Source: Mycobacterium sp. MBM (GTDB lineage: Bacteria > Actinomycetota > Actinomycetes > Mycobacteriales > Mycobacteriaceae). From it: a DNA stretch of 64,000 bases. The position numbers and the translations under genes are program-made. Positions 18,750 to 29,072 of the stretch are shown piece by piece (position 1 is the first letter of the stretch; every line of letters begins with the position of its first letter). The notes beneath the pieces are model-generated. The model was not told the DNA's origin. It was given only the letters and a program-made list of their open reading frames with translations, and ran no database searches. The stretch covers positions 124,001 to 188,000 of the forward strand of contig JAKJHY010000009.1 of assembly GCA_021648845.1 (NCBI GenBank), given 5' to 3'.

Positions 18750-20239
18750 ACGGGCGCGGGCGCATCCAGCTTGAGCACCTTGGTGCCGTAATCCCATACC
18801 TCGTTGAACAACGCGGGCTCGGTGGACAACTTGGTTCCCAGCGACGGGACCATCTCCTTGAGCTTGGGCAGCCAACCTTGGTACTGGTCGGCGAAGCAGC
18901 GCTCCATCACCTCCAGCATGGCGGGCACGGCTGTCGAGGCGCCCGGCGAGGCGCCGAGCAGACCGGCGATGCTGCCGTCACCGGCGGTCAGCACCGTGGT
19001 GCCGAACTCGAGCACACCACCGGCCCCCTTGCGCCGGATCACCTGGACACGCTGGCCGGCGATATCGAGCTCCCAATCGGAATCGACCGCGCTGGGTGCG
19101 AATTCACGCAACGTGTCCACGCGCGCGCTCTCGCTGAGCAGCAACTGGCCGATCAGATACTTCAGCAGACCGGTCTCGGTCAGACCGACACCGAGCATCG
19201 AGGCCAGGTTGTTCGGTTTGACCGACAGCGGCAGATCGGTGACCTTGCCTTGCTTGAGGAATTTCGGCGACCACCCGGCGAACGGTCCGAAAAGCAGCCA
19301 CGATTTGTGGTTGATGACGCGGGTGTCCAAGTGCGGCACCGACATCGGCGGTGCACCCAGCGGCGGTAGACCGTACACCTTGGCCTGGTGCCCGGCCGTC
19401 AGCGCCGGGTTGCCGGTACGCAGGAACGCACCGCCCACCGGGAATCCCCCGAAGCCCTTGGCCTCCGGGATACCGGCCTTCTGCAGCAGCGGCAGCGCAC
19501 CGCCGCCCGCACCGACGAACACGAACTTGGCGTTGATCTTGCGCTTGACCCGGGTCCGGCGGTTGGTGATCTTGACCGTCCAGCTGCCGTCGGACTCCTT
19601 GTGCAGATCCCGCACGTCATGTCCGAACAGCGTGGTCATCCCGTGGTTGGCGGTGTACCCGATGAGCTGGCGCGACAACGAGCCGAAGTCGACATCGGTG
19701 CCGGCCTGGGTCCAGTTCAGCGCGACGGGCTCGCGGAAATCGCGTTTGGCCGCCATCAGCGGAAGCCGCCGGGAGAACTCGTCCTTGTCGTCGATGTACT
19801 CCATCGACGCGAACAGCGGGTTGGTCACCAGGGCCTCGTAGCGGGCACGCAGGTACTTCGTGTTGGCCGCCCCGTGCACGAAGCTCACATGCGGGATCGG
19901 GTTGAGGAAGCTGCGCACATCGGGCAGCACGCCGTTCTCCACGGCGTAGGCCCAGAACTGGCGCGACACCTGGAACTGCTCGTTGACGGTGATCGCCTTG
20001 GCGGTGTCGATGGAGCCGTCCGACTTCTGCGGCGTGTAGTTCAGCTCGCACAGCGCCGAATGCCCGGTGCCGGCGTTGTTCCACGGGTCGCTGCTCTCGG
20101 CGGCCGCACCGTCGAGGCGCTCGATCATCGTGATCGACCAGTCGGGTTCCAGCAGGCGCAGCAGCGCACCCAGCGTCGCGCTCATGATTCCGGCGCCGAC
20201 GAGCACGACGTCTGTCTTGGCTACTTTCGGATCAGACAC
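18746..20239 (-). CDS. mqo: Malate:quinone oxidoreductase
   Basis: 497 residues from GTG at 20237-20239. A peripheral membrane FAD enzyme that oxidises malate to oxaloacetate and passes electrons to menaquinone. The FAD-binding motif [17 protein letters not shown] is near the N-terminus, [22 protein letters not shown] is characteristic of Mqo, and the length is normal. First gene of the leftward run mqo-GNAT-chelatase-cobO. Divergent from the hydrolase gene at 20298 across 58 bases, which must hold both promoters. Confidence 0.96.
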   Translation of the reverse strand: MSDPKVAKTDVVLVGAGIMSATLGALLRLLEPDWSITMIERLDGAAAESSDPWNNAGTGHSALCELNYTPQKSDGSIDTAKAITVNEQFQVSRQFWAYAVENGVLPDVRSFLNPIPHVSFVHGAANTKYLRARYEALVTNPLFASMEYIDDKDEFSRRLPLMAAKRDFREPVALNWTQAGTDVDFGSLSRQLIGYTANHGMTTLFGHDVRDLHKESDGSWTVKITNRRTRVKRKINAKFVFVGAGGGALPLLQKAGIPEAKGFGGFPVGGAFLRTGNPALTAGHQAKVYGLPPLGAPPMSVPHLDTRVINHKSWLLFGPFAGWSPKFLKQGKVTDLPLSVKPNNLASMLGVGLTETGLLKYLIGQLLLSESARVDTLREFAPSAVDSDWELDIAGQRVQVIRRKGAGGVLEFGTTVLTAGDGSIAGLLGASPGASTAVPAMLEVMERCFADQYQGWLPKLKEMVPSLGTKLSTEPALFNEVWDYGTKVLKLDAPAPV

Positions 20240-20297
20240 CCAATAAGGTTATCCCGCCGGTGACCAGACAAGCGGTCGGGCCGTGTAGGTCACTAGA

Positions 20298-21308
20298 GTG
20301 GCTAGCGTGACCGGCTGGGAGCCCGACGTATTACCTGGCTATTGGCAACGGCCGCTGGCCCTCGGTGCCGACCCCGACGGTGAGGGCGATCTGGTTGCCA
20401 CCCTCGTGTCGCGCGGTGAGCCGCCACGCGACGGTCCCGGCCGCGAGCGTGCCGTGCTGTTGGTGCACGGCTACACCGACTATTTCTTCCACACCGAACT
20501 GGCCGATCACTTCGCCGGCCGCGGGTTCGCCTGCTACGCGCTGGACCTGCCCAAGTGTGGGCGGTCACGCCGGGACGGGCAGACCCCGCACTTCACCTCC
20601 AACCTGGCGCACTACGACGAGGCGCTGGAGGCGGCGCTGGAGGCCATCGGCGCCGCCGAGGTCTTGGTGTACGGGCATTCGGCGGGCGGGCTGATCGTGA
20701 CGCTGTGGCTGGACCGGCTGCGCAGGCGGGGGGCGACGGGGCCGATCGGCGGGCTGGTGCTCAACAGCCCGTTCTTCGATCTGCACGGGCCGGCGATCCT
20801 GCGCACCCCGCCGACGTCGGCCGCGCTGATCGCGCTGGCCCGGCTCCGCAAGATGCAGGTGGTCCGCAAGCCGACCCCCGGTGGCTACGGCACCACACTG
20901 CACCGGGACTACGCCGGTGAGTTCGACTACAACCTGGACTGGAAGCCGGTCGGCGGGTTCCCGGTCACCTTCGGCTGGATCAATGCGATCCGGCGCGGCC
21001 AGAAGCGTCTGCACCGCGGCCTCGATGTCGGGGTGCCCAGCCTGATCCTGCGCTCGGACCGCAGCGTCACCGAGGCCGGTGATCCCGAACTGATCCAACG
21101 CGGTGACGCGGTGCTCGACGTCGCGCAGATCGCCCGGTGGTCGGGTTGTGTGGGCCACCGGCTTACGGTGGTGCCGATCGCCGACGCCAAACACGATGTG
21201 TTCCTGTCGGTCGCCGAGCCACGCTCGGCGGCCTACCGCGAACTCGACAGCTGGCTGGACTGGTATCTGACGACCGGGACATCCTCGACCACAACACATT
21301 CCGGATAG
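20298..21308 (+). CDS. Alpha/beta hydrolase, lysophospholipase-like
   Basis: 336 residues from GTG at 20298 (GTG at 20307 also possible). A serine hydrolase fold with [12 protein letters not shown] near the oxyanion site, the nucleophile elbow [10 protein letters not shown] (Ser near 131) and a C-terminal DAKHDVFLS carrying the catalytic His. No signal peptide. It matches Rv2854 in position. The mycothione reductase gene begins 10 bases downstream, so they are probably co-transcribed. Substrate unknown, likely a lipid ester. Confidence 0.9.
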   Translation: MASVTGWEPDVLPGYWQRPLALGADPDGEGDLVATLVSRGEPPRDGPGRERAVLLVHGYTDYFFHTELADHFAGRGFACYALDLPKCGRSRRDGQTPHFTSNLAHYDEALEAALEAIGAAEVLVYGHSAGGLIVTLWLDRLRRRGATGPIGGLVLNSPFFDLHGPAILRTPPTSAALIALARLRKMQVVRKPTPGGYGTTLHRDYAGEFDYNLDWKPVGGFPVTFGWINAIRRGQKRLHRGLDVGVPSLILRSDRSVTEAGDPELIQRGDAVLDVAQIARWSGCVGHRLTVVPIADAKHDVFLSVAEPRSAAYRELDSWLDWYLTTGTSSTTTHSG

Positions 21309-21318
21309 GACGGCCCGC

Positions 21319-22713
21319 GTGGAGCATTACGATCTGACGATCATCGGGACTGGCTCGGGTAACAGCATCCCCGACCCCGGATTCGACGCCCGCTACGGCG
21401 ATATGCGCATCGCGATCTGCGAGCAGGGCACCTTCGGCGGCACCTGCCTGAACGTGGGCTGCATCCCGACGAAGATGTTCGTCTACGCGGCCGAGGTGGC
21501 CCAGACGGTGCGGGAGAGCGCCCGCTACGGCGTCGACGCCCATGTCGACAAGGTGCGCTGGCCCGACATCGTGTCCCGGGTATTCGGCCGGATCGACCCG
21601 ATCGCCTCCGGCGGTGAGGTCTACAAGCGCAGTCTGCCCAATATCGACGTCTACGGCAGCCACACCCGCTTCACCGGCACCGCCGACGGCCGGTACACGC
21701 TGCGCACCGAGGACGGCGCGGAATTCAGCTCGGATCAGGTCGTGATCGCCGCCGGCGCCCGCGCCGTCGTCCCCCCGGCCATCACCGAGTGCGGCGTGCC
21801 GTACTACACCAGCGACACGATCATGCGGATCGGCTCGGTGCCCGAGCACCTGGTGATCGTCGGCGGCGGTTTCGTGGCCGCCGAGTTCGCGCACGTGTTC
21901 TCCGCGCTCGGCGCGCGGGTCACCGTCGTGGTGCGCGGGCCCGGGATGCTGACGCACTGCGATGAGACGCTGTGCCATCGGTTCACCGATCTGGCGGCGG
22001 CCAAATGGGACCTGCGCACCCATGTCAACGTGGTCGGATCGCGCGCACACAAGGGCGACGGAGTGGTGCTCGAACTCGATGACGGCACCGAACTGACCGG
22101 CGACACCCTGCTGGTGGCCACCGGCCGCCAGCCCAATGGCGACCAGCTGGATGCCGAGCTGGCCGGTGTGGCGGTCGAGGACGGCATGGTCGTGGTGGAC
22201 GAGTATCAGCGGACCACCGCCCGCGGGGTGTGGGCTCTCGGTGACGTGTCCTCGAACTATCAGCTCAAGCACGTCGCCAACCACGAGATGCGGGTGGTCC
22301 GGCGCAACCTGCTGCGCCCCTGGGATGACACCGCGGACATGGTGTCCAGCGACCACCGGTACGTACCGTCGGCGGTGTTCACCGACCCCCAGATCGCCAC
22401 CGTCGGGCTCACCGAGGCGCAGGCCCGCGAGGCCGGCCACGACATCGTGGTCAACGTGCAGGATTACGGCGCCACCGCCTACGGGTGGGCCATGGAAGAC
22501 CAGACCGGTATCGCGAAACTGATCGCCGACCGCGGCACCGGCATGCTGCTGGGCGCCCACATCATGGGCCACCAGGCATCCTCGATCATCCAGCCGCTGA
22601 TCCAAGCGATGAGCTTCGGTCAGACCGCCGAAGAGGTTGCCACCGGCCAGTATTGGATTCATCCCGCGCTGCCCGAGGTGATCGAGAACGCGCTGTTGGG
22701 CCTGCTGGCCTGA
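21319..22713 (+). CDS. mtr: Mycothione reductase
   Basis: 464 residues from GTG. It reduces mycothiol disulfide with NADPH and FAD, keeping the main actinobacterial thiol reduced. FAD motif IIGTGSG, redox-active Cys pair in [13 protein letters not shown] (Cys43, Cys48), NADPH motif [11 protein letters not shown], second FAD motif ALGDVSS, and the C-terminal WIHPALPEV with the catalytic His. The sequence tracks M. tuberculosis Mtr closely. Cytoplasmic. The convergent ArsR gene ends at the very next base. Confidence 0.97.
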   Translation: MEHYDLTIIGTGSGNSIPDPGFDARYGDMRIAICEQGTFGGTCLNVGCIPTKMFVYAAEVAQTVRESARYGVDAHVDKVRWPDIVSRVFGRIDPIASGGEVYKRSLPNIDVYGSHTRFTGTADGRYTLRTEDGAEFSSDQVVIAAGARAVVPPAITECGVPYYTSDTIMRIGSVPEHLVIVGGGFVAAEFAHVFSALGARVTVVVRGPGMLTHCDETLCHRFTDLAAAKWDLRTHVNVVGSRAHKGDGVVLELDDGTELTGDTLLVATGRQPNGDQLDAELAGVAVEDGMVVVDEYQRTTARGVWALGDVSSNYQLKHVANHEMRVVRRNLLRPWDDTADMVSSDHRYVPSAVFTDPQIATVGLTEAQAREAGHDIVVNVQDYGATAYGWAMEDQTGIAKLIADRGTGMLLGAHIMGHQASSIIQPLIQAMSFGQTAEEVATGQYWIHPALPEVIENALLGLLA

Positions 22714-23034
22714 TCAGCTGTGGCCGGCGCCGATCCAGTGCAGTAGATCGTGCACGATGTCATCGTCGAGGCGGTAACTCACCGATCGCCCCACTCGGCT
22801 GCTGGTCACCCAGCCCTGTCCACGCAACACCCGAAGCGCCTGGGACACAGCGTTTTCCGATCGCCCCAGGGCCGCCGCCAGGTCGCTGACACAAATCCCG
22901 GGCACCCGGTGCATGCTGAGCAGGATCTCCAGCCGGTGCGGATCCGACAGCAAGTCGAATCGGCGCGCCCATTCGGAGGTGTCGACATCGACCAACGCCG
23001 ATGACGCGCGCTTCACCACCGACGTGTGGTCCAT
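22714..23034 (-). CDS. ArsR-family winged-helix regulator
   Basis: 106 residues from ATG at 23032-23034. A typical ArsR/SmtB helix-turn-helix: FDLLSDPHRLEILLSMHRVP, SDLAAALGRSENAVSQALRVLR and the wing GRSVSYRL. A short C-terminal tail with HDLLHWIGAGHS contains two His residues that could bind metal. The family includes metal sensors (KmtR, NmtR type) that leave DNA when metal binds. It is 32 bases downstream of the SigC-like gene on the same strand, so it may belong to the metal locus. A metal ligand set cannot be proved from sequence. Confidence 0.88.
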   Translation of the reverse strand: MDHTSVVKRASSALVDVDTSEWARRFDLLSDPHRLEILLSMHRVPGICVSDLAAALGRSENAVSQALRVLRGQGWVTSSRVGRSVSYRLDDDIVHDLLHWIGAGHS

Positions 23035-23066
23035 ATCAGGCAATCTAGTCCCACCGGGACCGTTCG

Positions 23067-23609
23067 TCAGCCGACCCGGTCGTCCTCGGCGGTCGCGCGG
23101 GCCAGATCGTCGCGGGCCCGGGCGACCCGGGACCGGATCGTGCCGATCGGGCACCCCGCCACTTCCGCGGCTTCGGCGTAAGACATCCCCAACACCTGGG
23201 TCAGCACCAGCGCCTCGCGGCGCTCGGGTTCCAACCCGTCGAGCAGGATCCGGATCTCGACCATGTTCTCGATGCGACCACCGGCGAGCACATCGTCGAG
23301 GTCCACCACGTAGGCGGGCCGGGGCCGCGACGAGTTGTAGCGAATCTGGTCGACCACGACACGGCGGGCGATGGACAACAGCCAGGTCTTGGCCGTCGAC
23401 CGGCCGGAGAAGCGGGGCAGCGATTTGATCGCCCGCAGGTACGTTTCCTGCGACAGGTCCTCGGCACTCGCGGGATCGCTCAGATAGGCGATGGTCCGCC
23501 ACACATCGCGGCGGGTGGCCTCGATGAACTGGGTGAGGGCGGCCCGGTCGCCGCGACCGGCGGCCATGGCAAGCTCGGTCACCCGGTCGTTCTCGCCTGT
23601 CGTCGCCAC
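23067..23609 (-). CDS. sigC: ECF sigma factor, SigC-like
   Basis: About 180 residues from GTG at 23607-23609. Region 2 ([20 protein letters not shown], then [20 protein letters not shown], then [19 protein letters not shown]) and region 4 ([20 protein letters not shown], then [18 protein letters not shown]) align closely with M. tuberculosis SigC, including the N-terminus, which decides the start. ECF factors direct RNA polymerase to a small regulon. In M. tuberculosis SigC has been linked to copper acquisition genes including ctpB. Here the gene is divergent, 70 bases away, from a ctpB-type ATPase. No dedicated anti-sigma gene is adjacent, but a zf-HC2 membrane protein lies within the locus. 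Confidence 0.88.
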   Translation of the reverse strand: MATTGENDRVTELAMAAGRGDRAALTQFIEATRRDVWRTIAYLSDPASAEDLSQETYLRAIKSLPRFSGRSTAKTWLLSIARRVVVDQIRYNSSRPRPAYVVDLDDVLAGGRIENMVEIRILLDGLEPERREALVLTQVLGMSYAEAAEVAGCPIGTIRSRVARARDDLARATAEDDRVG

Positions 23610-23634
23610 CAGGAGAGAGTATGTGATGTGCGGC

Positions 23635-23662
23635 GGGAACTTCGCGCCGCATGCCGACGACT
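23635..23662 (+). promoter_or_regulatory. ECF-type promoter for the copper ATPase gene
   Basis: GGGAAC (23635-23640), 17 bases, then CGACT (23658-23662). This fits the general ECF pattern of an AAC-containing -35 and a CG-rich -10 element, ending about 17 bases before the ATG at 23680. The same pair with the same spacing precedes the first PepSY gene at 25968, which makes chance less likely. Confidence 0.55.
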
Positions 23663-23679
23663 CAATATGGAGACCAGAG

Positions 23680-25941
23680 ATGCAGGAGGTGGACGCCACG
23701 ACGTCGACAGAAGCCATCGTGGCCGGTCATGGGCAGCTGGAGTCGCAAAGACTGCAGTTCGACGTGGACGGCATGTCCTGTGGCGCGTGCGCGGCCCGGG
23801 TCCAGTCGGCATTGAACAAGCTGCCGCAGGTCCGGGCGTCTGTGAACTTCGCCACTCGGGTGGCGACCATCGAGGCGCCCGCCGGCATCGACACCGATAT
23901 CGTGTGCGATGTCGTGCGCAACGCCGGATACCAGGCGACCGTTCGCGACACCGGCGCCGAACGCACCGACGACCCCGATGCGACGCATGCGCGCAGCCTG
24001 TTGGTCCGGCTCGCGGTTGCCGCGGTGTTGTTCGTCCCGTTGGCGGATCTGTCGGTGATGTTCGCCGTGGTGCCCAGCACCCGCTTCGCCGGCTGGCAGT
24101 GGATCCTCACCGCCCTGGCTCTGCCCGTGGTGACGTGGGCGGCGTGGCCGTTTCACCGGACGGCGCTCAGCCGCGCCCGGCACGGCGCCGCCTCGATGGA
24201 GACGCTGATATCGGTCGGCATCATCGCGGCGTCGGTGTGGTCGCTGATCACCATGTTCGCCGGTGGGGAGCCCGCGGCGGGCAAGGGTGTCTGGCAGGCG
24301 CTACTGGACAGTGATGCCATCTACTTCGAGGTCGCCGCGGGCGTCACCGTGTTCGTGCTCGCCGGCCGATACTTCGAGGCACGGGCGAAATCCAAGGCGA
24401 GCAGCGCACTTCGGGCGCTGGCCGCGCTGAGCGCCAAAGATGTCAGCATCATTCTCGCCGACGGCTCCGAGCTGGTGATACCGGCCGACGAACTCGCCGA
24501 ACAGCAGCGGTTCGCGGTGCGACCCGGCCAGACGATCGCCGCGGACGGTTTGGTGGTCGACGGTTCGGCCGCGGTCGATACGAGCGCGATGACAGGTGAG
24601 GCGAAACCGCAGCGCGTGCGCCCGGGCGACACCGTGATCGGCGGCACGGTGGTGCTCGACGGTCGGCTGGTCGTCGAGGCGGCGGCGGTCGGCGCCGACA
24701 CCCACTTCGCTGGGATGGTCCGCCTGGTCGAGGAGGCGCAGGCCGAGAAGGCCGACGCCCAGCGGCTTGCCGACCGCGTCGCCTCCGTCTTCGTGCCGTG
24801 CGTGTTCGTCATCGCGGCGCTGACCGCGGCGGGTTGGCTGCTGGCCGGCGCCGCGACGAACCATGCGGTGTCGGCTGCTCTGGCGGTCATCGTGATCGCC
24901 TGTCCGTGCGCGCTGGGCCTGGCCACGCCGACGGCGATGATGGTGGCCTCCGGGCGCGGCGCCCAGCTGGGGGTGTTCCTGAAGGGCTACCGGTCCTTGG
25001 AGACCACCCGCTCGGTGGACACCGTGGTCTTCGACAAGACCGGAACGTTGACCACGGGCCGGTTGACGGTCAGCGCGGTCACCCCGGCACCCGGGTGGAC
25101 GGCCGAAGCGGTGCTGGCGGTGGCCGCAGCGGTCGAATCGGCCTCCGAACACGCTGTCGCGGTGGCGATTCGCACGGCTGTCGAGGACTGCGCCGATGTC
25201 GAGGATTTCCGGTCCACGGCCGGCCGCGGGGTCCAAGGCCGCGTGTCCGGCAGGCTGGTGCGGGTCGGCAAACCGTCCTGGATCGGCGCCGCGGACGCTC
25301 CCGCCCATGTGAGCGCGGAACGTCGCCGTGCCGAATCACGCGGCGAGACAGTGGCATACGTGGAGGTCGACGGACAGGTCTGCGGTCTGATCTCGGTCTC
25401 GGACAGGATCAAGGACTCCGCGGCGCAGACCATCGCCGCGTTGCACGCGAAGGGCCTGCGCACCGTCTTGTTGACCGGTGACAACGCCGCCTCGGCTGCG
25501 GCGGTGGCCGCCCAGGTCGGGATCGACGAGGTCATCGCCGATGTCCTTCCCGACGGCAAGGTCGATGTCATCGAGCAGCTCCGAGACCAGGGCCGGATCG
25601 TGGCCATGGTCGGCGACGGCATCAACGACGGCCCGGCGCTGGCCTGCGCCGATCTGGGGATGGCGATCGGGCGCGGCACCGACGTGGCGATCGGTGCCGC
25701 CGACGTGATCCTGGTCCGCGACGACCTGACGGTGGTACCGGTCGCGCTCGGCCTGGCCGAGGCGACGATGCGCACGATCAAGGTGAATCTGGTGTGGGCG
25801 TTCGGATACAACGTGGCGGCGATCCCCGTCGCGGCCGCGGGCTTGCTGAACCCGTTGATCGCCGGTGCCGCGATGGCCTTCTCGTCGTTCTTCGTCGTCT
25901 CGAACAGCTTGCGGCTGCGCAACTTCGGCGCCACCTCCTGA
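23680..25941 (+). CDS. ctpB: Copper-type P1B ATPase, CtpA/CtpB family
   Basis: 753 residues from ATG at 23680, preceded by GGAGA. An N-terminal heavy-metal-associated domain with GMSCGAC (Cys34, Cys37) is followed by eight predicted helices, the TGEAKP actuator loop, the transmembrane CPC metal site ([10 protein letters not shown], about 408-410), DKTGTLT (Asp near 452) and [10 protein letters not shown] near 646. CPC marks Cu(I)/Ag(I) transporters. CtpA and CtpB of mycobacteria are inner-membrane copper ATPases thought to feed copper to exported or membrane cuproenzymes. CtpB rather than CtpA is favoured by the neighbouring SigC and the Rv0102-like CtaG gene; the symbol is tentative. Confidence 0.9.
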   Translation: MQEVDATTSTEAIVAGHGQLESQRLQFDVDGMSCGACAARVQSALNKLPQVRASVNFATRVATIEAPAGIDTDIVCDVVRNAGYQATVRDTGAERTDDPDATHARSLLVRLAVAAVLFVPLADLSVMFAVVPSTRFAGWQWILTALALPVVTWAAWPFHRTALSRARHGAASMETLISVGIIAASVWSLITMFAGGEPAAGKGVWQALLDSDAIYFEVAAGVTVFVLAGRYFEARAKSKASSALRALAALSAKDVSIILADGSELVIPADELAEQQRFAVRPGQTIAADGLVVDGSAAVDTSAMTGEAKPQRVRPGDTVIGGTVVLDGRLVVEAAAVGADTHFAGMVRLVEEAQAEKADAQRLADRVASVFVPCVFVIAALTAAGWLLAGAATNHAVSAALAVIVIACPCALGLATPTAMMVASGRGAQLGVFLKGYRSLETTRSVDTVVFDKTGTLTTGRLTVSAVTPAPGWTAEAVLAVAAAVESASEHAVAVAIRTAVEDCADVEDFRSTAGRGVQGRVSGRLVRVGKPSWIGAADAPAHVSAERRRAESRGETVAYVEVDGQVCGLISVSDRIKDSAAQTIAALHAKGLRTVLLTGDNAASAAAVAAQVGIDEVIADVLPDGKVDVIEQLRDQGRIVAMVGDGINDGPALACADLGMAIGRGTDVAIGAADVILVRDDLTVVPVALGLAEATMRTIKVNLVWAFGYNVAAIPVAAAGLLNPLIAGAAMAFSSFFVVSNSLRLRNFGATS

Positions 25942-25967
25942 CCGGCGCGCAGAAAAACGCGGGTGCG

Positions 25968-25995
25968 GGGAACTAACGTCGCGGGTCCCCCGACT
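25968..25995 (+). promoter_or_regulatory. ECF-type promoter for the first PepSY gene
   Basis: GGGAAC (25968-25973), 17 bases, then CGACT (25991-25995), identical in both elements and in spacing to the one before the copper ATPase. The surrounding DNA also has a partial direct repeat (AACTAACGTCGCGGGT and GACTAACCCTGCGATG). The start codon is 73 bases downstream of the -10 element. Confidence 0.55.
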
Positions 25996-26067
25996 AACCC
26001 TGCGATGCCATGTGCGCACTGAACTCCAGTGCCTGGGCAGCCGACCCGCCCAGCCCTAGGGGAACGC

Positions 26068-27657
26068 ATGACCACGACAGTGACCACGAATCGGCGCGCC
26101 GACGCGGCCGTCCTTCGGCGAATATGGCGCCTGCATTTCTGGGTGGGCTTGTTCGCGGCCCCGATGTTGGTGATCCTGGCCTGTTCGGGGCTGGTGATCC
26201 TGTACAGCCAGCCGATCAACGACTGGCTCAACCGCGACCTCTTCCTCGTCGAACAGGGCAGCACCACAGTGCCTTTGGACGATCAGCTGGCGACCGCCAG
26301 CAGCCACGTCGACCAGACCTTCCTACTGGATGCGGTCATCCCGCCGGCCGCTGGGGACCGAGCCACCCGGGTGGATTTCGTCAATCCCGCGGATCCCGCC
26401 TACCCGCAGGGGGAAGGCAATGCCACCCAGGTGTTCGTCAACCCGTACACCGGTGCATATCTCGGCCAGCGCGAAGAACTGTCCGGCATCGTCGGATTCG
26501 CCAACCAGATGCACCGCCTGTTCGGTAATGACGGACCCCAGGTGCACCTGCCCTCCGTCGGACATCTGATCAATCCCTCGGCCTACCCCGACGCCACGAT
26601 TCCGGTCGGGATCGCCAACCTGTGGTTGGAACTGAGCGCCGTGTGGATCCTGGTGCTGATGGCCAGTGGTCTGTACCTGTGGTGGCCGCGCGCGATCGAG
26701 GCGGCCAAACCGCTGGTGCGGGTGCGCTGGGGCAAGGGCGGCCGCATCCGGTGGCGGGACCTGCACGCGCTGACCGGGGTGATCATCGCGGTGATCCTCA
26801 TCGGCTATGTGCTCTCGGGGCTGACCTGGTCGCGGTACTGGGGTGAGAACTGGCGGGCATTCTCCGGAGAGGTCGCTCCGTCGATATCGGTGGACGCCCC
26901 GTCGACACCCGCCGCACTCGGCGACTACGACCGGCTCGGCCGGCGCATCGCGTGGGCCGCACAGGACGACCCGATGTACGCGTCGCCGGTGACGGGTGCG
27001 GTACCGGCACAGTTGTCGCTGCAGGACGCGGATCGGATCGCCAAGGAGGAGGGCATGGTGCCCGGCTACGCCATCATCCCGCCGGCCGATTCCAGCGAGA
27101 ACGGTCAGACCGTCTACGGCAGCTACGCCGTCGTCAACGCCTGGCCGCAGCGGATGTCCGAGCAGCGGACCCTCTACCTGAACCAGTTCACCGGTGCCAC
27201 GATCGCCAACGCCACCGCCGCTCAGGATGGCGCGCTGTCGCGACTGACCAGTTTCGGTATCGCCATGCACATGGGCAACCAGTTCGGGGTGCTGACCCGC
27301 ATCATCGCCACGGTCGCTGCGCTCGGGGTGATGCTCAGCGTGCTGACGGGCCTGCTGATGTGGTGGAAACGGCGCCCGGCGGGCAAGACCGGGTTGCCGA
27401 GCCCGGCCAGCGCCGCCACCCGGGCCGACACGCCCCGGCGCGCGGTGATCGCGGTGGCGGTGGCGGCGGTGGCGCTCGGGGTGATCTACCCGGTCTTCGG
27501 GGTGTCGCTGCTGGTGGTGCTGGCCGCAGAAGGCATAGCAGCCGCACTCGCCGCCCGCCGACGTTCCGGCGGCTCGGCGGCCGGCGCAGAGGACGTGCCG
27601 GTCGGCCAGACGGTGCCCGGCCCCGACGGTGACGAGACCCTGGTCGGTTCGCGTTGA
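26068..27657 (+). CDS. PepSY-associated TM-helix membrane protein
   Basis: 529 residues from ATG at 26068 with AGGGGA upstream. RIWRLHFWVGLFAAPMLVIL in helix 1, a large extracytoplasmic region, LHALTGVIIAVILIGYVLSG in the middle helices, and AMHMGNQFG before the last helices are typical of the PepSY_TM family, whose paired His residues in membrane helices resemble haem- or iron-reductase proteins. About five membrane helices. Such proteins often sit beside siderophore or copper genes. A TTG start of the next gene overlaps its stop. The likely role is at the membrane in metal uptake or reduction, by inference. Confidence 0.88.
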   Translation: MTTTVTTNRRADAAVLRRIWRLHFWVGLFAAPMLVILACSGLVILYSQPINDWLNRDLFLVEQGSTTVPLDDQLATASSHVDQTFLLDAVIPPAAGDRATRVDFVNPADPAYPQGEGNATQVFVNPYTGAYLGQREELSGIVGFANQMHRLFGNDGPQVHLPSVGHLINPSAYPDATIPVGIANLWLELSAVWILVLMASGLYLWWPRAIEAAKPLVRVRWGKGGRIRWRDLHALTGVIIAVILIGYVLSGLTWSRYWGENWRAFSGEVAPSISVDAPSTPAALGDYDRLGRRIAWAAQDDPMYASPVTGAVPAQLSLQDADRIAKEEGMVPGYAIIPPADSSENGQTVYGSYAVVNAWPQRMSEQRTLYLNQFTGATIANATAAQDGALSRLTSFGIAMHMGNQFGVLTRIIATVAALGVMLSVLTGLLMWWKRRPAGKTGLPSPASAATRADTPRRAVIAVAVAAVALGVIYPVFGVSLLVVLAAEGIAAALAARRRSGGSAAGAEDVPVGQTVPGPDGDETLVGSR

Positions 27658-28274
27658 TCGAGCATCTGCTGTTGCGGTGGGTCGTCACCGCCCTGTTCGT
27701 GACCAGCGCCGTCGAATGCGGCTACGCGATGGTGCTCTGCCGGCGTTCCTGGCCCGCACTGGTCAGCCACGGGCTGCATTTCGCGATGGCCGTCGCCATG
27801 GCGGTGATGGCCTGGCCGGCCGGTGCCGCACTACCGACGACGGCGCCGATGGTGTTCTTCCTGCTCGCCGCGGGGTGGTTCGCAGCCCGTACCCTCATCG
27901 CGACCGGGCACCGGGTGGCCGATGCCTATCACACGGCGATGATGGTGGCGATGGCCTGGATGTACGCGGTGATGGGCGGCACGCTGCTGCCCCGACCCGC
28001 CGACGGCGGCAGTGCCGGTATGGGGCACGGCGGGCACCACGGCGGTCACGCCATGGCCGGCGCGGACACCACCGCCGCCTCGGCGCCGGTGTTCATCGAC
28101 GCAATCAACTGGCTGTGGACCGTCGGCTTCGCCGTCGCGGCGATCTGGTGGCTGTACCTGTACTTCGCCCGCCGGCGCGCCGAGCCGGCCCTGCCGGCCG
28201 GCCGCTTCTTCGGCACCGCCTGCCAGGCCATGATGGCGGCGGGCATGGCCGTCATGTTCGCGGTGATGCTGTAG
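27654..28274 (+). CDS. DUF5134 membrane protein with His/Met-rich loop
   Basis: 206 residues from TTG at 27654 (overlapping the PepSY TGA). About five to six membrane helices. Between helices, near residues 123-134, is the loop MGHGGHHGGHAM, with five His and two Met residues in a Gly-rich context, a pattern that binds copper or other soft/borderline metals in many proteins. AYHTAMMVAMAWMYAVMGG is the DUF5134 core. The coupling to the PepSY gene shows they are made together. Function is not established; metal handling at the membrane is a reasonable inference. Confidence 0.85.
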   Translation: MIEHLLLRWVVTALFVTSAVECGYAMVLCRRSWPALVSHGLHFAMAVAMAVMAWPAGAALPTTAPMVFFLLAAGWFAARTLIATGHRVADAYHTAMMVAMAWMYAVMGGTLLPRPADGGSAGMGHGGHHGGHAMAGADTTAASAPVFIDAINWLWTVGFAVAAIWWLYLYFARRRAEPALPAGRFFGTACQAMMAAGMAVMFAVML

Positions 28275-28279
28275 CCGGG

Positions 28280-28993
28280 TCAGGCCGCCGACCCGTCGGT
28301 GGGCCACAGGTGCCCGCGGCGCCGACCGCGCGACGCATGCGGGGGCAGCACGATCTCGGTATCGCGCTGCGAATGCTCGGGTGTCGGCGGAGTGGTCGAG
28401 GTGCGGCGCCACACCGCGAGCGCGAGGGCGGCGGCGACCAGTACCGGGATGTGGGTGAGCACCCGGGTGAGTGTCACCTCGCCGGCGATGGCGTCGACGA
28501 CGACGTACCCGGTCAGCACCACCGCGAAGACCGACAGCACTCCCCCGAGCCCGGCCGCGGTGACGGGCCAGCGTGCCGCCGCGAGCATCGCCACCCCGAG
28601 GGACAGCGACCACGCCGTCGACTCGTTGAGCAGGTGACCACCCGCACCGTGGTGTGCGGCCAGTCCGACGCTCAGCCCGAGGGCCTGCACGACGCTCACC
28701 GCGATCTGGGCGAGTCCGGTCGCGAACAGCGCCCATCGCATCCAGGACAGCGCCGACCGGGTGCTGCGGTTCCTATCGGGGGCCGACGCCACCGCGTGCA
28801 CCCGTTCGGGGCGTGCCAGGGCGCCGAGGAACTCCGCCTGCGCGCTGACTGCGCCGAACCAGGCCCGACATTGTGCGCAGCCCGCGAGGTGCTCGTCCAC
28901 CCGCGCCGAGGGCACGGGCTCGCGCTCGCCGTCCAGTCGCGCCGACAGCGCCTCGCGGGCCACTTCGCACTTCACACTCCAATAGTCGCCCAT
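28280..28993 (-). CDS. Zinc-finger (zf-HC2) membrane protein, anti-sigma-like
   Basis: 237 residues from ATG at 28991-28993 (GTG at 29002 is possible). The N-terminal cytoplasmic part has CEVAREALSARLDGE followed by HLAGCAQC, the H-x3-C-x2-C zinc site of ZAS/zf-HC2 anti-sigma factors. About four to five membrane helices follow, more than the single helix of classical anti-sigma factors, and then a basic cytoplasmic tail. Similar proteins lie beside ctpA in M. tuberculosis (Rv0093c). It is convergent with the DUF5134 gene and divergent from the CtaG gene. It is the obvious candidate partner of the SigC-like factor in this locus, unproven. Confidence 0.82.
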   Translation of the reverse strand: MGDYWSVKCEVAREALSARLDGEREPVPSARVDEHLAGCAQCRAWFGAVSAQAEFLGALARPERVHAVASAPDRNRSTRSALSWMRWALFATGLAQIAVSVVQALGLSVGLAAHHGAGGHLLNESTAWSLSLGVAMLAAARWPVTAAGLGGVLSVFAVVLTGYVVVDAIAGEVTLTRVLTHIPVLVAAALALAVWRRTSTTPPTPEHSQRDTEIVLPPHASRGRRRGHLWPTDGSAA

Positions 28994-29021
28994 AACCGGC
29001 ACCTGGTTCCGCCGGGGTTGA

Positions 29022-29040
29022 CTACGACGAGCAGTCGTAG
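29022..29040. promoter_or_regulatory. Inverted repeat operator between zf-HC2 and CtaG genes
   Basis: CTACGAC (29022-29028), GAGCA, GTCGTAG (29034-29040): perfect 7-base arms. It is centred about 40 bases from both divergent start codons, so it could control both genes. It shares the half-site CAGTCGT with sites before the second PepSY gene and the BlaI-type gene. Probable repressor site. Confidence 0.5.
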
Positions 29041-29072
29041 ACTCGGCAGGGCGATTCGACGGAGAGGCCGCG

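Noticed and set aside
12914..20300. Cobalamin riboswitch before the cob genes
   Set aside because: No B12-box-like sequence or suitable leader could be found; most of these genes overlap.
21163..22662. Leftward open frame of about 500 codons opposite mtr
   Set aside because: Mtr on the + strand has all catalytic motifs; the opposite frame has none.
23610..23679. Autoregulatory GGGAAC-N17-CGACT promoter for the SigC-like gene
   Set aside because: No matching element was found on the minus strand in the divergent gap.
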